Positions 1 to 7,600 are shown, numbered from the stretch's first letter. The stretch: 7,739 nucleotides of DNA from an uncultured Porphyromonadaceae bacterium (GCA_947176615.1 CAMWRO010000134.1:1-7739), one strand, 5' to 3'. Made by a program: numbers and translations. The notes: generated by a model not told the origin, from the sequence alone.

Positions 1-31
1 TCGTCGGCATCGTCAGATGGGGATAACAGAC

Positions 32-934
32 ATGAAAATAACTGTTCAAAAAAAGGCAAACTTACGCGAACTTAAAGGGCGCATCGGCTCAGTCGCATCA
101 TCCGAAAAGATTACCGGCGCGATGAAAATGATTTCATCGGCCAAGATGCACCGTGCCGAAGCCGGTCTGCGCCGTCTTCTTCCGTTCCGTCAGCAGATAG
201 AGACCATCATCGGCAACCTCATGAGCGCCGATGCCGAGTTTTCGTCTCCCCTGACCGAAGCGCGGGAAGTATCCACTGTCGGAGTGGTAATCTTCGGTTC
301 TGACGACGGCCTGTGCGGAGCCTATAACATCAATATCTTTAAAGAAGTTATCGCCCGTTTCAAGAGCTATCGCGAGAAATATGGCAGCGACGTCAGGATT
401 GTCGCCATACCGGTAGGTTCCAAGATTCTCAAAGCGTTGCGCAAGCTCGCCGATCCCAACCTTGAAATCAAGACGTTTGAAAATGTCAATTCCAAGACCT
501 CGGGGGATGACGTAAAGACTTTCAACGAGCAGCTCCAGCAACTGTTCCTGTCGGGTGAAATCGACAAAATCGACCTCCTCTACATGAATTTCAAGAGCGT
601 GTCGCGTCAGGTGCTGCGTTGCGAGCAGATTCTCCCCATCGTTCAGGATACATTCTCGGCCAACGGTGTCGAGACTCTGTGCCGCCCCTACATCTTTGAA
701 CCCGATGCCGCGACGATTTTTGTCTCGGTTCTCCCGATGTTCCTTCTCGCCGTCATGCAGGAAGTGTTCACCGAGAACAGGGCTTCAGAACAAGCCGCGC
801 GCATCATGGCCATGCAGAGTGCCAACGACAACGCCAAGAAACTCCTTGAGCAACTTCAACTCGAATATAACAAGCTGCGCCAGCAGAGCATTACCACCGA
901 ACTACTTGACATCCTCGGAGGCCAAGTCAGGTAA
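32..934 (+). CDS. atpG: F1Fo ATP synthase gamma subunit (AtpG)
   Basis: This is the central rotor shaft of the F1 sector, which couples ion flow through Fo to ATP synthesis in the alpha3beta3 head on the cytoplasmic side. At 300 residues it has normal family length (about 285-300). The N-terminal helix carries the family signature (LRELKGRI, then KITGAMKMISSAKMHRAE, about residues 11-43). The central domain has SDDGLCGAYN (90-99), matching the usual SDRGLCGGFN. The C-terminal helix runs from about 250 with SEQAARIMAM and ends in SITTELLDILGG, as expected. The start at 32 was chosen over an in-frame ATG at 17 because it gives a shorter, more family-like N-terminus; even so, about eight residues precede the usual ANLRELK start. 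No Shine-Dalgarno motif is seen. In Bacteroidota atpG normally closes the atp operon, so atpA probably lies upstream. Identity is secure; the exact start is less so. Confidence 0.96.
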   Translation: MKITVQKKANLRELKGRIGSVASSEKITGAMKMISSAKMHRAEAGLRRLLPFRQQIETIIGNLMSADAEFSSPLTEAREVSTVGVVIFGSDDGLCGAYNINIFKEVIARFKSYREKYGSDVRIVAIPVGSKILKALRKLADPNLEIKTFENVNSKTSGDDVKTFNEQLQQLFLSGEIDKIDLLYMNFKSVSRQVLRCEQILPIVQDTFSANGVETLCRPYIFEPDAATIFVSVLPMFLLAVMQEVFTENRASEQAARIMAMQSANDNAKKLLEQLQLEYNKLRQQSITTELLDILGGQVR

Positions 935-1014
935 AGGCTCGTGCCGGTTCACGCGGCAACCATCATATCACGCAATTAACGATTATAACCAATCAATATT
1001 TTTAACAGATCTCT

Positions 1015-1764
1015 ATGGGTAGTGTTAAAGACTATTTTTCATCACTCGGATCGGGTATCGTGAGCCTGCTCAAAGGTATGCAGGTGACCGGTAAAGAGTT
1101 TGTTACTCCTAAAATAACCGAGCGTTATCCCGAAAACCGCGACAATCCTCCTGTGGCACCACGTTTCCGTGCCAAACTGACGCTCAAGTATGACTCGGAA
1201 GGCAACCACAAGTGTATCGCCTGCGGGACTTGTGAGCGTGTCTGCCCCAACGGAACAATCCACCTTGACACCAAGATGGTCGAGACATGGGACGGAAAGA
1301 AAAAGAAAAAACTCGACAAGTATATCTATGACCTCGGTAGCTGCACATTCTGCCAGCTCTGTGCGACTAATTGCCCTACCGACGCGCTTGAGTTCTCCAA
1401 CAATTTCGAGCAGGCCGTGTTTACCCGCTCCAAACTCGTCGAGCAGCTCAACTACCTCCCCGAAAAAGAGGAACCGAAGCCCACTCCCGAGCAGATAGCC
1501 AAGATGCAGGCCGAAAAAGAAGCCAAGATTGCAGCAGCAAAAGCTGCCGCCGAGGCCAAGAAAAAGGCTGCCGCCGAGGCTGCTCCCGCCGCAGCTCCGG
1601 CCTCTGACGCCGACCCCGCCGCAAAGGCTCTTGCCGCTGCCGGAGGCGACCCCGAGAAGGAGGCCAAGATTCGCGCGGCTCTTGAAAAAGCCGCCAAGTT
1701 GAAAGCCGAGCGCGAGGCTGCCAAGAAGGCTGCCGGCGACGCTCCCGCTACCCCCGAAAAATAA
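1015..1764 (+). CDS. nuoI: Complex I subunit NuoI, 2x[4Fe-4S] ferredoxin-like, with long Ala/Lys-rich tail
   Basis: This peripheral-arm subunit carries the two tetranuclear clusters (N6a and N6b in E. coli naming) that pass electrons towards NuoB and quinone. Two complete CxxCxxCxxxCP motifs are visible: CIACGTCERVCP (Cys67, 70, 73, 77) and CTFCQLCATNCP (Cys110, 113, 116, 120). The N-terminal amphipathic stretch (about 1-35, with LLKGMQVTGKEFVTPKITERYPE) fits the membrane-apposed helix of NuoI. The core ends near residue 149. The remaining roughly 100 residues are low-complexity Ala/Lys/Glu with Pro-Ala breaks, making the protein 249 residues against 180 in E. coli. It starts 80 bases after atpG and sits 21 bases before nuoJ. 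The expected neighbour nuoH is absent upstream. The ATG at 1015 has no Shine-Dalgarno motif but an AT-rich leader, as is common in Bacteroidota. The call rests on the motifs plus the nuoJ-N context; another 2[4Fe-4S] hydrogenase-type subunit is unlikely. Confidence 0.95.
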   Translation: MGSVKDYFSSLGSGIVSLLKGMQVTGKEFVTPKITERYPENRDNPPVAPRFRAKLTLKYDSEGNHKCIACGTCERVCPNGTIHLDTKMVETWDGKKKKKLDKYIYDLGSCTFCQLCATNCPTDALEFSNNFEQAVFTRSKLVEQLNYLPEKEEPKPTPEQIAKMQAEKEAKIAAAKAAAEAKKKAAAEAAPAAAPASDADPAAKALAAAGGDPEKEAKIRAALEKAAKLKAEREAAKKAAGDAPATPEK

Positions 1765-1785
1765 AATTAAACTCTATCACAGTAT

Positions 1786-2301
1786 ATGGAATCAGTAGGA
1801 AGTATCATTATCTACCTGATAATCGCCCTGTCGATTATCGTCTTCTCGGTACTGACTGTCACCACCCGCAAGATCCTGCGTGCTGCGACCTACCTGCTCT
1901 TTACCCTCTTTGCTACCGCCGCCCTCTATTTCAAGCTCGACTATGAGTTTCTCGGCTCGGTACAGATTGCGGTTTATGCCGGCGGCATCGTAGTGCTTTT
2001 CGTGTTCTCTATTTTGCTGACCACGAAACCCGGTGACAACAGCGAGAAACTGGCTTCTCGCAGCCGTTCCCTCGGTCTCATCGGCGCTGTCGCTATGGCC
2101 GGCGTCGCCGCTTGGGCCTTGTGCTCGCGTTGCGCCGACCTTTTCACTGCCCTTCCCTCGATGCAGAACCCCACGATGCATCAGATCGGCACAGCTATGC
2201 TCGGGACAGGTTACGGTCAGTATCTTCTGCCGTTTGAGGCAATCAGTGTGTTGTTACTCGCTTGTATAATCGGTGGCATTGTTGTCGCCCGTAAACGTTA
2301 A
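1786..2301 (+). CDS. nuoJ: Complex I membrane subunit NuoJ (ND6-like)
   Basis: NuoJ is a membrane subunit at the junction between the quinone module and the proton-pumping arm. It has 171 residues and about five hydrophobic segments (roughly 5-25, 32-49, 55-78, 96-115 and 147-167). Segment 3 carries the family hallmark, LGSVQIAVYAGGIVVLFVF (from Leu56), equivalent to the bulged TM3 of other NuoJ proteins (Tyr64 and the Ala-Gly-Gly after it). Positive residues in the TM1-2 loop (TRKILR), the TM3-4 loop and the C-terminus (ARKR) point to an outside N-terminus and an inside C-terminus. That puts a Cys113-x-x-Cys116 pair on the periplasmic side, at the end of TM4. The gene lies 21 bases after nuoI and 3 bases before nuoK, so translational coupling to nuoK is likely. 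Family assignment is firm from the TM3 motif and the order; topology is inferred from charge. Confidence 0.94.
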   Translation: MESVGSIIIYLIIALSIIVFSVLTVTTRKILRAATYLLFTLFATAALYFKLDYEFLGSVQIAVYAGGIVVLFVFSILLTTKPGDNSEKLASRSRSLGLIGAVAMAGVAAWALCSRCADLFTALPSMQNPTMHQIGTAMLGTGYGQYLLPFEAISVLLLACIIGGIVVARKR

Positions 2302-2304
2302 ATC

Positions 2305-2616
2305 ATGGAATTTACACCTGTCTACTATCTCATTCCTTCGCTGGTGATGTTCTGCTGCGGTGTCTATGGTTTCCTGACGCGCCGCAACATGATTGCTATG
2401 CTCATCTCGATTGAGCTCATGCTCAATGCTGTCGATATTAACTTTGTAGTCTTCAACCGTTATCTTTTCCCCGGATCGATGGAAGGCATGATGTTCACCC
2501 TCTTTGCAATCGGTATCGCCGCTGCCGAGACCGCACTCGCAATCGCGATCATCATCAACCTCTACCGCGTGGCCAAGAACATTGACGTTCATGACATCAC
2601 CCAAATGAAATTTTAA
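2305..2616 (+). CDS. nuoK: Complex I membrane subunit NuoK (ND4L-like)
   Basis: NuoK is a small three-helix membrane subunit whose buried glutamates relay charge between the quinone site and the antiporter-like subunits. Its 103 residues match the family length (about 100). The three helices lie at about 5-24, 29-51 and 62-87. Both key acids are present: Glu37 in SIELMLNAVDINF and Glu75 in AAAETALAIAI, corresponding to E. coli Glu36 and Glu72. Position 44 is Asp where many homologues have Asn in the NAxNL motif; I cannot tell from one sequence whether this is normal for the lineage. The gene starts 3 bases after nuoJ and ends 6 bases before nuoL, the tightest spacing in the cluster, which supports one transcript and coupled translation. 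Confidence 0.95.
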   Translation: MEFTPVYYLIPSLVMFCCGVYGFLTRRNMIAMLISIELMLNAVDINFVVFNRYLFPGSMEGMMFTLFAIGIAAAETALAIAIIINLYRVAKNIDVHDITQMKF

Positions 2617-2622
2617 AACGCT

Positions 2623-4584
2623 ATGGATATTACAATACCTATTCTTATTCTCGCCATCCCCCTCTTTATGTTCCTCCTGCTGGGACTCGGTGGCGTCAAG
2701 ATGAGCCCAAAACTCGCCGGTGTCCTCGGAACGCTCGGCATGGGAACCGTGTTGGTCTTGTCCTATTACACGGCGTTCACTTATTTCTTCTCGGGCAACC
2801 CGCTTTTTGTCGACGGCACTGACCGCCTGCAGTTTGTCGCTTTTAACCAGACTTGGCTTCAGTTTACCGACAAGCTCGTCATCAAGCTCGGTTTCCTGCT
2901 TGATCCCATCTCGGCCATGATGCTCATCGTCATCCCGACGATTTCGTTCATGGTTCACCTCTATTCGCTCGGCTATATGCACGGCGAGCGCGGTTTCCAG
3001 CGTTACTACGCTTTCCTGTCGCTCTTCAGCTTTTCGATGCTCGGACTCGTTGTCGCAACCAACATTTTCCAGATGTACATCTTCTGGGAGCTCGTGGGTG
3101 CCTCGTCGTTCCTCCTCATCGGTTTCTACTATACCCTTCCCTCGGCTGTGGCCGCGTCCAAGAAGGCGTTCATCGTCACCCGTTTTGCCGACCTCGGTTT
3201 CCTCATCGGTATCCTTGTTCTCTCTTATTATACCGGGACCTTTGACTTCGAGACCCTGTGCAGCAATCCTCAGGCGGTGTTCTCCAGCTTCGGCGGTGCC
3301 ACCTTCATGGGTGCCTCGGCCTTGACTTGGGCCCTCGTCCTCATCTTCACCGGCGGTATGGGTAAATCGGCTATGATGCCCCTCCACATCTGGCTTCCCG
3401 ACGCGATGGAAGGCCCGACTCCTGTTTCGGCCCTCATCCACGCAGCCACGATGGTGGTCGCCGGTGTCTACCTCGTAGCCCGTCTTTTCCCGCTCTATCT
3501 TCTTGAAGAAGCATCGCTGATGTTTGTAACCGTTGTCGGTGCCGTCACCGCATTCTATGCCGCTGTCGTTGCCTGCACTCAGATTGACATCAAGCGTGTG
3601 CTTGCCTTCTCTACAATCTCTCAGATTGCGTTCATGATGGTGGGCCTCGGTGTTGCCCGTCCCGAAATCCACGAGGGTCTCGGTTACATGGCCTCCATGT
3701 TCCACCTCTTTACCCACGCGATGTTCAAGGCCCTCCTGTTCCTCGGCGCAGGTGCCCTGATTCATGCCGTACACTCCAACAACTACACCGCGATGGGCGG
3801 TCTGCGCAAATACATGCCTGTCACCCACATCACATTCCTCATCGGCTGTCTCGCCATCTCGGGTATTCCTCCCTTCTCGGGATTCTTCTCCAAGGATGAA
3901 ATCCTGAGCGCATGTTACGAGAACCACATCTTCTGGGGTGTGTGGATGACACTGGTTGCCGGTATGACCGCGTTCTACATGTTCCGTCTCTACTTCCTCA
4001 TCTTCTGGTGGGACGAGCCCGACTACGAGGAACGTGCCAAGGAGAACGCCCACGGTCACGGACATGCCTCGCTCCCCCACGACGCACCGTGGACAATGAC
4101 AGTGCCCCTTATCATCCTCGCCTTCATCTCGATTGTCGACGGCTTTATCCCCTTCGGCAAGTTCGTGACATGGGAGGGACATGAATATACCATCCACATC
4201 AACTGGCTCTATGCCGGCATCAGCATTGCTGTCGCAGTTATCGCTATCCTTCTTGCGCGTCACCTCTATATCCGCAAGAACGACACCCCGAAAGCTATGG
4301 CCGATTCCTGCCGCTGGCTTTGGGAGGCTGCCCACCGCCGTTTCTACTGGGACGAGATTTATCTCTTTATCACCCGCCGCATTATCTTTGACGGAATCTG
4401 TAAACCCATCGCATGGTTTGACCGTCATGTCATCGACGGAACCATGAACGGCCTCGCCTATGTGACCAATCAGGCATCGTCGGCCATCAAGGGTTTCCAG
4501 AGCGGCAAGGTGCAGATGTATATTTGGTGGTACCTCATCGGTGCCCTTATTCTCGGAGCAGTCACCGCCGTTTGTGTCCTCTGA
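2623..4584 (+). CDS. nuoL: Complex I antiporter-like subunit NuoL (ND5-like)
   Basis: This is the distal proton-pumping subunit of the membrane arm. It has 653 residues against 613 in E. coli. The expected charged residues are visible: Glu156 in the TM5 motif FWELVGASSFLLIG, Asp190 in VTRFADLGF, Lys248 in GGMGKSAMMPLHIWLPDA, His273 in LIHAATM, Lys324 in DIKRVLAFSTISQ, and Lys424 in GIPPFSGFFSKDEIL (E. coli Glu144, Asp178, Lys229, His254, Lys305 and Lys399 by motif). FTHAMFKALLFLGAG at 363-377 is another strong signature. About 15-16 hydrophobic helices are followed by a long amphipathic stretch (about 560-630) and a last membrane helix (633-653), fitting the lateral helix HL that ties NuoL to NuoM and NuoN. 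A His-rich loop (His477, 479, 481, 486) lies between late helices, as in many NuoL proteins. The extra length and HL separate it from NuoM and NuoN. Confidence 0.97.
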   Translation: MDITIPILILAIPLFMFLLLGLGGVKMSPKLAGVLGTLGMGTVLVLSYYTAFTYFFSGNPLFVDGTDRLQFVAFNQTWLQFTDKLVIKLGFLLDPISAMMLIVIPTISFMVHLYSLGYMHGERGFQRYYAFLSLFSFSMLGLVVATNIFQMYIFWELVGASSFLLIGFYYTLPSAVAASKKAFIVTRFADLGFLIGILVLSYYTGTFDFETLCSNPQAVFSSFGGATFMGASALTWALVLIFTGGMGKSAMMPLHIWLPDAMEGPTPVSALIHAATMVVAGVYLVARLFPLYLLEEASLMFVTVVGAVTAFYAAVVACTQIDIKRVLAFSTISQIAFMMVGLGVARPEIHEGLGYMASMFHLFTHAMFKALLFLGAGALIHAVHSNNYTAMGGLRKYMPVTHITFLIGCLAISGIPPFSGFFSKDEILSACYENHIFWGVWMTLVAGMTAFYMFRLYFLIFWWDEPDYEERAKENAHGHGHASLPHDAPWTMTVPLIILAFISIVDGFIPFGKFVTWEGHEYTIHINWLYAGISIAVAVIAILLARHLYIRKNDTPKAMADSCRWLWEAAHRRFYWDEIYLFITRRIIFDGICKPIAWFDRHVIDGTMNGLAYVTNQASSAIKGFQSGKVQMYIWWYLIGALILGAVTAVCVL

Positions 4585-4620
4585 TGTAGTTAGTGATAAT
4601 ACTGTAAATATAGTAACGAT

Positions 4621-6126
4621 ATGTTTTCCAATATATTAATCTACTTTGTGGTAATCCCCTTGGTAATGCTCCTCGGGCTTGCCCTCTGCCGCGATATCAA
4701 GCAGATACGCGCCGTGGCCGTGACCGGTTCCACCGCGCTTATCGCCCTGTCGGTGTGGTTGCTGGTCGATTATCTGAGCCAGCGCTCGGCCGGTGTTGAT
4801 GCCCCCATGCTCTATGTCGATTCTTGGGCATGGTTCGCCCCCCTGAATATCAATCTCGCTGTCGGTGTCGACGGCATCTCCATCGCCATGCTGCTTCTGT
4901 CGTCGATTATTCTTTTCACCGGCAGTTTCGCATCATGGCAGATTCCCCAGCCCAAGGAATTCTTCCTCTGGCTCATCCTTCTGTCGACCGGTGTCTACGG
5001 TTTCTTCATCTCGATTGACCTTTTCACCATGTTCATGTTCTATGAGGTCGCCCTTATCCCCATGTACCTTCTCATCGGCGTGTGGGGCAGCGGCAACAAG
5101 AACTATTCGGCAATGAAACTGACCCTGATGCTCATGGGCGGTTCGGCATTCCTGATGCTCGGCCTCATCGGCATCTACTACCACTCGGCTCCCGAGGGTG
5201 CCCCTCTGACTTGGAACATTCTTGAGATTGCCGCCAATGATGCAATCGCCCCCGGATGGCAGCGTTTCCTGTTCCCCATGACATTTGTCGGTTTCGGTGT
5301 GCTCGGCGCGATGTTCCCGTTCCACACATGGAGTCCCGACGGTCACGCCTCGGCCCCCACGGCTGTCTCGATGCTCCACGCCGGCGTGCTCATGAAACTC
5401 GGCGGTTACGGCTGTTTCCGCGTGGCTATCTATCTGATGCCTCAGGCAGCTAACGAGCTTGCATGGATATTCCTTATCCTCACCGGTATCTCGGTTGTCT
5501 ACGGTGCGTTCAGCGCGTGTGTCCAGAACGACCTCAAGTACATCAACGCCTACTCGTCGGTGTCACACTGCGGTCTCGTTCTTTTCGCCATCCTGATGCT
5601 TAACACCACCGCGATGACAGGTGCCATCATGCAGATGCTCTCCCACGGCCTCATGACTGCCCTTTTCTTCGCCCTCATCGGTATGATTTACGGTCGCACC
5701 CACACCCGCGACATCCGCGAGATGGGCGGTCTGATGCGCATCATGCCTTACCTTTCGGTCTGCTACGTTATCGCCGGTATGGCATCGCTCGGTCTCCCCG
5801 GCCTCAGCGGTTTCGTTGCCGAGATGACAATTTTCGTCGGCTCGTTCCAGCACTCTGACATGTTCCACCGTGTGTTCACCATCGTGGCATGTAGCTCTAT
5901 CGTGACAACCGCCGTCTACATCCTCCGCGTTGTCGGCAAGCTCCTTTACGGGCCTGTTCAGGATGAGCATCACCTGTCGCTGACCGATGCTACATGGTGG
6001 GAACGTTTCGCCACTGCCTCGCTCATCGTGTGCGTCGCAGCTATCGGCTGTTTCCCCAACTTCTTTGCCGATCTCATCAAGTTCACTTTCAGTCCTCAGA
6101 TCTTCACCGTTCTCGGAATGAACTAA
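4621..6126 (+). CDS. nuoM: Complex I antiporter-like subunit NuoM (ND4-like)
   Basis: This is the middle proton-pumping subunit of the membrane arm: 501 residues, family length, with about 14 membrane helices. TM5 has FYEVALIPMYLLIGVWG with Glu142 (E. coli Glu144). TM8 has MLHAGVLMKLGGYG with Lys259 (E. coli Lys265). TM12 has GLSGFVAEMTIFVGSF with Glu401 (E. coli Glu407). NDLKYINAYSSVSH carries Lys306. The TM7 lysine (E. coli Lys234, just before the PLHxWLPDAH motif) is Leu228 here, within FGVLGAMFPFHTWSPDGH; His253 in TM8 may partly compensate. The TM12 glutamate, in place of the lysine of NuoL and NuoN, identifies this as NuoM. It starts 36 bases after nuoL, the widest gap in the nuo group (AT-rich, with no clear promoter or terminator), and ends 16 bases before nuoN. 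Family call is very secure; the Lys-to-Leu comparison is by hand alignment from memory. Confidence 0.97.
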   Translation: MFSNILIYFVVIPLVMLLGLALCRDIKQIRAVAVTGSTALIALSVWLLVDYLSQRSAGVDAPMLYVDSWAWFAPLNINLAVGVDGISIAMLLLSSIILFTGSFASWQIPQPKEFFLWLILLSTGVYGFFISIDLFTMFMFYEVALIPMYLLIGVWGSGNKNYSAMKLTLMLMGGSAFLMLGLIGIYYHSAPEGAPLTWNILEIAANDAIAPGWQRFLFPMTFVGFGVLGAMFPFHTWSPDGHASAPTAVSMLHAGVLMKLGGYGCFRVAIYLMPQAANELAWIFLILTGISVVYGAFSACVQNDLKYINAYSSVSHCGLVLFAILMLNTTAMTGAIMQMLSHGLMTALFFALIGMIYGRTHTRDIREMGGLMRIMPYLSVCYVIAGMASLGLPGLSGFVAEMTIFVGSFQHSDMFHRVFTIVACSSIVTTAVYILRVVGKLLYGPVQDEHHLSLTDATWWERFATASLIVCVAAIGCFPNFFADLIKFTFSPQIFTVLGMN

Positions 6127-6142
6127 TCACAGATTAATAGCA

Positions 6143-7594
6143 ATGGATTACTCACAGTTTTTAGCAATGAAGCAAGAAATAGGATTGTTAATCGTATTCC
6201 TATTAGTCTTCCTCTATGATACATTTTTCAGCAAGAAAGCCCAAGGAGCACTTCCTGTTGTCACATGCGTGCTTTTTGCGCTCCTGACCGCTTTCGGTCT
6301 TCTTTGTCCCTCGGTCAAGGATGGCGCCGTAGCTTTTGCCGGAATGTATGCCACGTCTCCCGCTATCGTCGCAATCAAGAACATCCTCAACGTGGGCGTT
6401 CTGATTGTCCTTATCCAGTCAATCAAGTGGGCCAACAGCGAGTTTACCGCTGTGCGTCGCGGCGAGTTCTATGAATTGATTCTCCTGACCCTGCTCGGCA
6501 TGTACTTCATGATTTCGAGCGGCCACTTCCTCATCTTCATCATCGGTCTCGAAACCGCCTCGCTGCCTCTCGCCGCGATGGTGGCATTTGACAAGAACCG
6601 TTATGAAAGCCATGAGGCCGCTATCAAGTACATCCTCACCGCCGTCTTCTCGTCGGCCATCCTTCTGATGGGTCTGTCGTTTGTCTACGGTATCGCAGGT
6701 ACTCTTTACTACGACGGTATCGCCATGTCGCTCTTTGGCGGCTCGGCAATGAGCGTCATGCTCATCGTCGCCCTCGCCTTCGTGATTGCCGGTTTCGGTT
6801 TCAAGCTCTCGCTTGTTCCGTTCCACATGTGGACAGCCGACGTTTATCAGGGCGCGCCCACCTCGGTCACTTCCTACCTCTCGGTCATCTCCAAGGGCTC
6901 GGCAGCGTTTGCCTTCCTCGTGGTGCTGACTCAGGTATTCGGCACAGTCTATGAGCAGGCTTGGGAATGGATGCTTTATGCAATCATCATCCTGACCATC
7001 ACAATCGGTAACCTCTTTGCGATGCGTCAGCGCAACATGAAGCGTTTCCTTGCCTTCTCGTCGATTTCTCAGGCCGGTTACATCATGCTCGGCGTGATTG
7101 CCTTTGACTACATGGGCATCTCGGCGTTGATGTACTACGTTCTCGTCTACATCTTCTCCAACCTTGCCGCCTTCGGTGTCATCGGCTCTATCGAGAATGC
7201 CACCGGCAAGATTGATATGACCGACTACAACGGTCTCTACAAGACCAACCCCCGCCTTGCCTTCACGATGATGCTCGCGATGTTCTCGCTTGCCGGTATT
7301 CCTCCCTTCGCAGGATTCTTCAGCAAGTTCTTCATCTTCACATCGGCAGCGCAGCAGGGAACCCCTGAAATGTATGTGCTGATTTTCATCGCGTTGCTTA
7401 ACACAATCATCTCTCTCTACTATTACCTCTTGGTTGTAAAGGCAATGTTCATCAACGAAACCGACACTCCGCTCCCCACCTTCCGCTCCGCTAACAGCGA
7501 GCGTCTGGGCTTGTGGATTTGTGTTGCCGGCATCGTTTTCGTCGGTCTCGCAGCCCCTATCTACGAGTATCTCCTGACAGTGGTTCTTCCATAA
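6143..7594 (+). CDS. nuoN: Complex I antiporter-like subunit NuoN (ND2-like)
   Basis: This is the proximal antiporter-like proton-pumping subunit, next to NuoK: 483 residues (E. coli about 485) with about 14 hydrophobic helices. Key residues are present: Glu137 in TM5 (IGLETASLPLAAM), Lys162 in AAIKYILTAVFSSAILLMG, Lys221 in FGFKLSLVPFHMWTADVYQG, Lys251 in SVISKGSAAFAF, and Lys395 in GIPPFAGFFSKFFIF. These correspond to E. coli Glu133, Lys158, Lys217, Lys247 and Lys395. The usual WTPDVY is WTADVY here, a mild change. The ATG at 6143 was preferred to a second in-frame ATG at 6167 because MDYSQFL gives a full first segment and sits 16 bases after nuoM. NuoN is the normal last gene of nuo operons, and the downstream sequence is non-coding with a long inverted repeat, so transcription probably ends near there. 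Confidence 0.97.
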   Translation: MDYSQFLAMKQEIGLLIVFLLVFLYDTFFSKKAQGALPVVTCVLFALLTAFGLLCPSVKDGAVAFAGMYATSPAIVAIKNILNVGVLIVLIQSIKWANSEFTAVRRGEFYELILLTLLGMYFMISSGHFLIFIIGLETASLPLAAMVAFDKNRYESHEAAIKYILTAVFSSAILLMGLSFVYGIAGTLYYDGIAMSLFGGSAMSVMLIVALAFVIAGFGFKLSLVPFHMWTADVYQGAPTSVTSYLSVISKGSAAFAFLVVLTQVFGTVYEQAWEWMLYAIIILTITIGNLFAMRQRNMKRFLAFSSISQAGYIMLGVIAFDYMGISALMYYVLVYIFSNLAAFGVIGSIENATGKIDMTDYNGLYKTNPRLAFTMMLAMFSLAGIPPFAGFFSKFFIFTSAAQQGTPEMYVLIFIALLNTIISLYYYLLVVKAMFINETDTPLPTFRSANSERLGLWICVAGIVFVGLAAPIYEYLLTVVLP

Positions 7595-7600
7595 AGTTTT

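Noticed and set aside
1..26. Possible last codons of an upstream gene (VGIVRWG, stop TAA at 24-26), perhaps atpA.
   Set aside because: Only eight codons are visible, and they do not clearly match an AtpA C-terminus that I recognise. The first 31 bases could equally be a spacer.
17..31. Alternative earlier start for atpG at the ATG at 17.
   Set aside because: It would add five residues to an N-terminus already longer than the family norm and would overlap the possible upstream stop at 24-26. The ATG at 32 is preferred, but not proven.
942..958. Small hairpin TGCCG / CGGCA in the atpG-nuoI gap, as a terminator.
   Set aside because: The stem is only five pairs with a seven-base loop and no following T-run, too weak to call.
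997..1004. TATTTTTA as a Bacteroidota -7 promoter box (TAnnTTTG) ahead of nuoI.
   Set aside because: The last base does not fit, no TTTG-type -33 box is clear, and transcription would start only a few bases before the ATG. The AT-rich stretch is better explained as a start-codon context.
1297..1312. A-rich run in nuoI (Lys codons) as a programmed frameshift site.
   Set aside because: The zero frame continues through the second cluster motif and the tail, and no alternative-frame product or stimulating structure is evident.
3861..3890. Near-identical DNA shared by nuoL and nuoN (GGTATTCCTCCCTTC, again at about 7294-7308), as a repeat or gene-conversion tract.
   Set aside because: Both encode the conserved GIPPFxGFFSK motif of the paralogous antiporter-like subunits with the same preferred codons. 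Shared ancestry and codon bias explain it.
2254..4428. Very long open frame on the minus strand opposite nuoL (and a similar one at 6419-7642 opposite nuoN).
   Set aside because: The predicted products are rich in Glu, Asp, His, Gly and Arg with no recognisable fold, as expected from reading the antisense of GC3-rich membrane-protein codons. The plus-strand genes are unambiguous.
4585..4620. The 36-base nuoL-nuoM gap as a promoter or internal terminator.
   Set aside because: It is AT-rich but shows no clear promoter boxes, stable hairpin or T-run; it looks like a simple spacer.
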